Shown one piece after another: positions 14,263 to 16,339 of a stretch of DNA of 16,339 nt. The position numbers and the translations under genes were made by a program. The first letter of the stretch is position 1. The number at the start of each line of letters is the position of its first letter. The stretch is taken from NCBI GenBank assembly GCA_041559015.1, contig JBFFED010000042.1, positions 1-16,339 of the forward strand, given 5' to 3'. The notes under the pieces are model-generated. The model did no database searches. It worked only from the letters and a program-made list of their open reading frames with translations, and was not told where the DNA came from. This DNA comes from COMBO-56-21 sp041559015 (GTDB lineage Archaea; Thermoplasmatota; Thermoplasmata; UBA10834).

Positions 14263-14622
14263 TCAGATCCAGATTATCTCCTCCTTCTTCAGGGCGTATG
14301 TGACACCCGCGAGAAGTATGCCAAGGAACAACAGCACGTAGACCTTCGCCAGGTCGCCCAGGCCGGAGAACACCAGCGCCCAGAGGAGGATGAACACCGT
14401 CACAAGGTCGAAGGCCACGAAGATGATGGCATACATGTAGTACTGGAAGTGGAACTGTATCTGCGCGTCGCCTATTGGCTCCTCACCGCATTCGTATGTT
14501 GTCTGGCCACGAGGATCGTTCCTGTCGTTGCGGAAGTACCTCGACAACAGGAACACGATGGCAGGGATTAAGAGGGCTATTGCCGCGAAAACCGCTACCC
14601 CCATGTAGTCCTCTGCAAGCAT
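14263..14622 (-). CDS. nuoA: NuoA/FpoA, small membrane subunit of complex I
   Basis: 119 residues, three helices; it sits with NuoH and NuoJ at the quinone end of the membrane arm. The family block YECGEEPIGDA (43-53), with the loop Cys C45, is clear, followed by FQYYMYAIIFVAFD (59-72). The usual FDxE reads FDLV (71-74), so the second-helix Glu is replaced by Val. It is the first gene of the operon. The ATG at 14622 lies about 26 nt after a good TATA box and has almost no leader, so the mRNA is predicted leaderless; the next ATG is codon 7. Confidence 0.93.
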   Translation of the reverse strand: MLAEDYMGVAVFAAIALLIPAIVFLLSRYFRNDRNDPRGQTTYECGEEPIGDAQIQFHFQYYMYAIIFVAFDLVTVFILLWALVFSGLGDLAKVYVLLFLGILLAGVTYALKKEEIIWI

Positions 14623-14644
14623 CCTTCGGGCATTCCCTCAGATG

Positions 14645-14660
14645 TATAAATCGTTTTTCG
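14645..14660 (-). promoter_or_regulatory. Archaeal promoter (BRE + TATA box) of the nuo operon
   Basis: Read on the minus strand: CGAAAAACGATTTATA. The A-rich part fits a TFB-recognition element, and GATTTATA fits the archaeal TATA consensus. The TATA centre is about 26 nt from the nuoA ATG, so transcription should start at or next to the A of the ATG. Confidence 0.7.
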
Positions 14661-14803
14661 ACTCAGAAGGGTTTTCCTCGAACGGTCCGTGGCCCACGAA
14701 AGGGACCCGATGAACTCCGCAGCGGCCACACGCCGGCTACAGGCATGGCTCCTGCTAGCACGTATCCACATCCCCCAAATCGCCGCCATCTGTCGCCATA
14801 TCG

Positions 14804-14826
14804 GCCTCTGGAGGTCCCCCAGAGGC
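14804..14826. terminator. Stem-loop just after the zinc-ribbon membrane protein gene
   Basis: GCCTCTGG, a 7-nt loop, CCAGAGGC: a perfect 8-bp stem beginning 3 nt past the TAG stop of the minus-strand gene. No T-run follows, so a role in termination or in protecting the RNA 3' end is only positional inference. The rest of the 14623-14803 gap shows the nuo promoter and nothing else I can name. Confidence 0.35.
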
Positions 14827-14829
14827 AGG

Positions 14830-15432
14830 CTAACGCAGTTTGGCGCCGCATTTGGAGCAAAACGCCATCGGGGGGCTTATCGGCGTGCCGCAGACCGCAC
14901 AGTTGTTGCCCATCGGAGGCACGACGCCAGCACCTGGTCCCGTCACAGGGTGTGGCTGCTGCTTCTTGCCCTTGGGCACGACGACCACGAGCACGACCAC
15001 CACGACGATGATCACAATGATTACGAGCAGGACGAGCAGGCCCAGCACGAGGGCGGCGCCAATGTCTTCGAAGAACCCGACGCCGATGTCAAGAACCGTC
15101 ACGTCGTAGTCCACGCTGGCTGGGACTGCATTCGTGTTGGTCCAGACCAGCCTGTAAACAGCCCCACTCTCCACGGGGTAGATGCCAGAGCCGGATGTCC
15201 CCGAGGATGACCTGAGGACGTTGCCAGCTTGATCCTTGATGGCGAACTGGAGCGTCATGGTCGACGTCCACGAATAGGAAATCGTCGTATCGGGGCCAGC
15301 GTTCACTGGCAGTATCAGCTCGTCCCCCGGATCAATGACTTCATCAGCCGCAGCATGGTCGGCTGCCAGACCAATCGTGGCGGCCATGACCACAAGCATT
15401 GCCAGGCCGGCTATCACCATCCGCCTTGTCAT
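14830..15432 (-). CDS. Predicted exported/membrane-anchored protein with beta-rich ectodomain and C-terminal zinc ribbon
   Basis: 200 residues, no recognised family as a whole. There is a signal peptide or N-terminal anchor (RR then a hydrophobic run, 5-23, with Ala-rich AADHAAAD after it). An ectodomain of about 30-115 rich in Thr, Ser and Val follows, with a strand pattern and YRLVWTNTN (93-101). This loosely recalls emp24/GOLD-type beta-sandwiches. A Val/Ile-rich membrane helix spans 126-152, then a basic stop-transfer segment (PKGKK), a Pro/Gly linker, and a zinc ribbon with C178, C181, C192 and C195. The predicted topology is beta domain outside and zinc ribbon in the cytoplasm. It stands alone, divergent from the radical SAM gene, and has a TATA-like CTATTAA about 28 nt before the ATG. 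Function unknown; a sensor or envelope scaffold is possible. Confidence 0.8.
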   Translation of the reverse strand: MTRRMVIAGLAMLVVMAATIGLAADHAAADEVIDPGDELILPVNAGPDTTISYSWTSTMTLQFAIKDQAGNVLRSSSGTSGSGIYPVESGAVYRLVWTNTNAVPASVDYDVTVLDIGVGFFEDIGAALVLGLLVLLVIIVIIVVVVVLVVVVPKGKKQQPHPVTGPGAGVVPPMGNNCAVCGTPISPPMAFCSKCGAKLR

Positions 15433-15456
15433 CGTGCCCGTATCGGGTCTCGCAGG

Positions 15457-15464
15457 TTAATAGA
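15457..15464 (-). promoter_or_regulatory. TATA-like element for the zinc-ribbon membrane protein gene
   Basis: TCTATTAA on the minus strand, centre 28 nt before the ATG at 15432, implying a leaderless mRNA. A CCCG-TAT-CGGG inverted repeat (15437-15447) lies between it and the start. Confidence 0.5.
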
Positions 15465-15542
15465 TTGTCCGTGTCCGCATTGCATCGATTCTCTGCGTAG
15501 AGCGGAGGCGGGAGCCGCCCTATCGCGGTGTAACGTAGCACA

Positions 15543-15550
15543 TACTAATA
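15543..15550 (+). promoter_or_regulatory. TATA-like element for the B12/radical SAM gene
   Basis: TACTAATA, centre 28 nt before the ATG at 15575, again implying a leaderless mRNA. The inverted repeat CGGGA-6 nt-TCCCG (15555-15570) lies over the expected transcription start and could be an operator. Confidence 0.45.
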
Positions 15551-15574
15551 CACCCGGGAGCGTATTCCCGACAG

Positions 15575-16339
15575 ATGGCCTCCCTGGACATGCTCCTGAT
15601 GCATCCGCCCAGCGTCATGGACTTCAGGAAGCGCACGATGCTCCTAGGTCCGATAAGCGACCTGATCCCCTCAACCCCAGTCTTCGAGATGTATCCCATC
15701 GGGTTCACGACCATCGCCTCGCACCTGGACTCCAAGGGCTACGATGTGAGGATCGCCAACATCGCGACGAAGATGCTTGCATCCAAGAAGTTCCAGCCCG
15801 AGAGGTTCGTCAGGTCCGTTGACGCCAAGGTCATAGGTATCGACCTGCACTGGATGCCTCATGTCCAGGGGTCGCTCGAGCTCGCGCATATGGCCAAGTT
15901 GCATCACCCTGAGACCCCGGTCGTGTTTGGCGGGTTCTCATCCACATACTACCATGAGGAGATACTCTCGAAGCACCCTTATGTGGACTTCGTCGTCCGA
16001 GGTGACTCGACAGAGAGACCTCTCGAGATGCTCATCGACGCATTGGAGTCCAACCGCCCGTTGGACTCGATCCCCAACCTGAGTTACAGGAAGGACGGGA
16101 GGGTGAAGGTCAACCCCCTGAGCCACGTCCCGGACAATCTGGATGAGGTGCTCATAGACTACGGTCTCATGATCAGGAAGGTCCTGAGGTACAGAGACCT
16201 GGACGGCCATCTCCCCTACAGGAACTGGAAGTCGAACCCGATGTCGATAGCGGTCTCGGTCAGAGGCTGCACGCACAACTGCGTGAACTGCGCTGGGTCG
16301 TGCGATTCCTTCGCCTCCAATTTCGGACGCACCAAACCG
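15575..16339 (+). CDS. B12-binding domain / radical SAM protein, 3' end outside window
   Basis: 255 residues are visible and the frame is still open at the window edge. An N-terminal cobalamin-binding-type Rossmann domain (about 5-160) opens with LLMHPPS and a YPIGFTTIASHLDSKGYDV segment. It contains IGIDLHWMPHVQG (87-99) and VVFGGFSS (116-123), the layout of B12-dependent radical SAM enzymes. The radical SAM cluster motif is CxxxCxxC at C232, C236 and C239 within RGCTHNCVNC; C243 follows. From memory it resembles the family TIGRFAMs calls Ta0216-type B12/radical SAM proteins, known from Thermoplasma; the reaction is unknown to me. The start is the first ATG after a TATA-like box; a Shine-Dalgarno is absent. 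It is divergently transcribed from the membrane protein gene, sharing a 142-nt intergenic region. Confidence 0.88.
   Translation, partial: MASLDMLLMHPPSVMDFRKRTMLLGPISDLIPSTPVFEMYPIGFTTIASHLDSKGYDVRIANIATKMLASKKFQPERFVRSVDAKVIGIDLHWMPHVQGSLELAHMAKLHHPETPVVFGGFSSTYYHEEILSKHPYVDFVVRGDSTERPLEMLIDALESNRPLDSIPNLSYRKDGRVKVNPLSHVPDNLDEVLIDYGLMIRKVLRYRDLDGHLPYRNWKSNPMSIAVSVRGCTHNCVNCAGSCDSFASNFGRTKP

Noticed and set aside
14689..15210. Plus-strand frame of 173 codons starting in the nuoA upstream gap
   Set aside because: Most of it is antisense to the zinc-ribbon protein gene, whose signal peptide, membrane helix and Cys pattern are coherent. The frame has no promoter and no recognisable domain.
1..16339. 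CRISPR arrays, insertion sequences, phage genes or attachment sites
   Set aside because: No tandem spaced repeats, transposase or integrase motifs or terminal repeats were seen; composition and codon use look even across the window.

Overview
This window is archaeal. Nob1 (the 20S pre-rRNA nuclease), an archaeal ThiI without a rhodanese tail, isoprenoid genes including a geranylgeranyl-reductase-family flavoprotein, and TATA-box promoters placed for leaderless transcripts all point that way. The gene content (a 'headless' complex I of 11 subunits with a split NuoJ, plus a quinone-type methyltransferase) and the high G+C suggest a member of the Thermoplasmatota or a close euryarchaeal lineage. 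That placement is an inference from family knowledge. Five genes end in TAG, which argues against a pyrrolysine-using methanogen.

Layout. 1-854 (+): the 3' part of thiI and nob1, overlapping by ATGA. 857-1222 (-): an unrecognised 121-aa protein that converges on nob1 across a perfect 24-bp palindrome. 1333-4117 (-): an isoprenoid/quinone block of an FAD-dependent geranylgeranyl-reductase-family protein, a UbiE/MenG-like methyltransferase and a trans-polyprenyl diphosphate synthase. 4214-14622 (-): one continuous operon read from right to left, nuoA-B-C-D-H-I-J1-J2-K-L-M-N. 14830-15432 (-): a secreted or membrane protein with a lone zinc ribbon. 15575 to the right edge (+): a B12-binding/radical SAM protein, cut by the window end and divergent from the zinc-ribbon gene.

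How the genes work together. NuoB, C, D and I form the peripheral electron-transfer arm. NuoA, H, J1, J2, K, L, M and N form the proton- or sodium-pumping membrane arm. No NADH module (NuoEFG) and no F420H2 module (FpoF/FpoO) is present, so reduced ferredoxin is the likely donor. NuoI is about twice the usual length and carries six complete [4Fe-4S] motifs instead of two, so it could itself be the electron-entry wire. The three downstream genes look like a module for making and modifying a polyprenyl quinone, probably a menaquinone type, that this complex would reduce.

The most unusual points are the six-cluster NuoI, a NuoD that keeps cysteines at two positions matching [NiFe]-hydrogenase ligands, missing conserved acidic residues in NuoA and NuoH, and a contrast between TATA-driven leaderless first genes and Shine-Dalgarno-driven internal genes. 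There is no gene-free stretch over 300 bases; the longest gap is 14623-14829. I saw no tRNA, rRNA, CRISPR array or insertion sequence.
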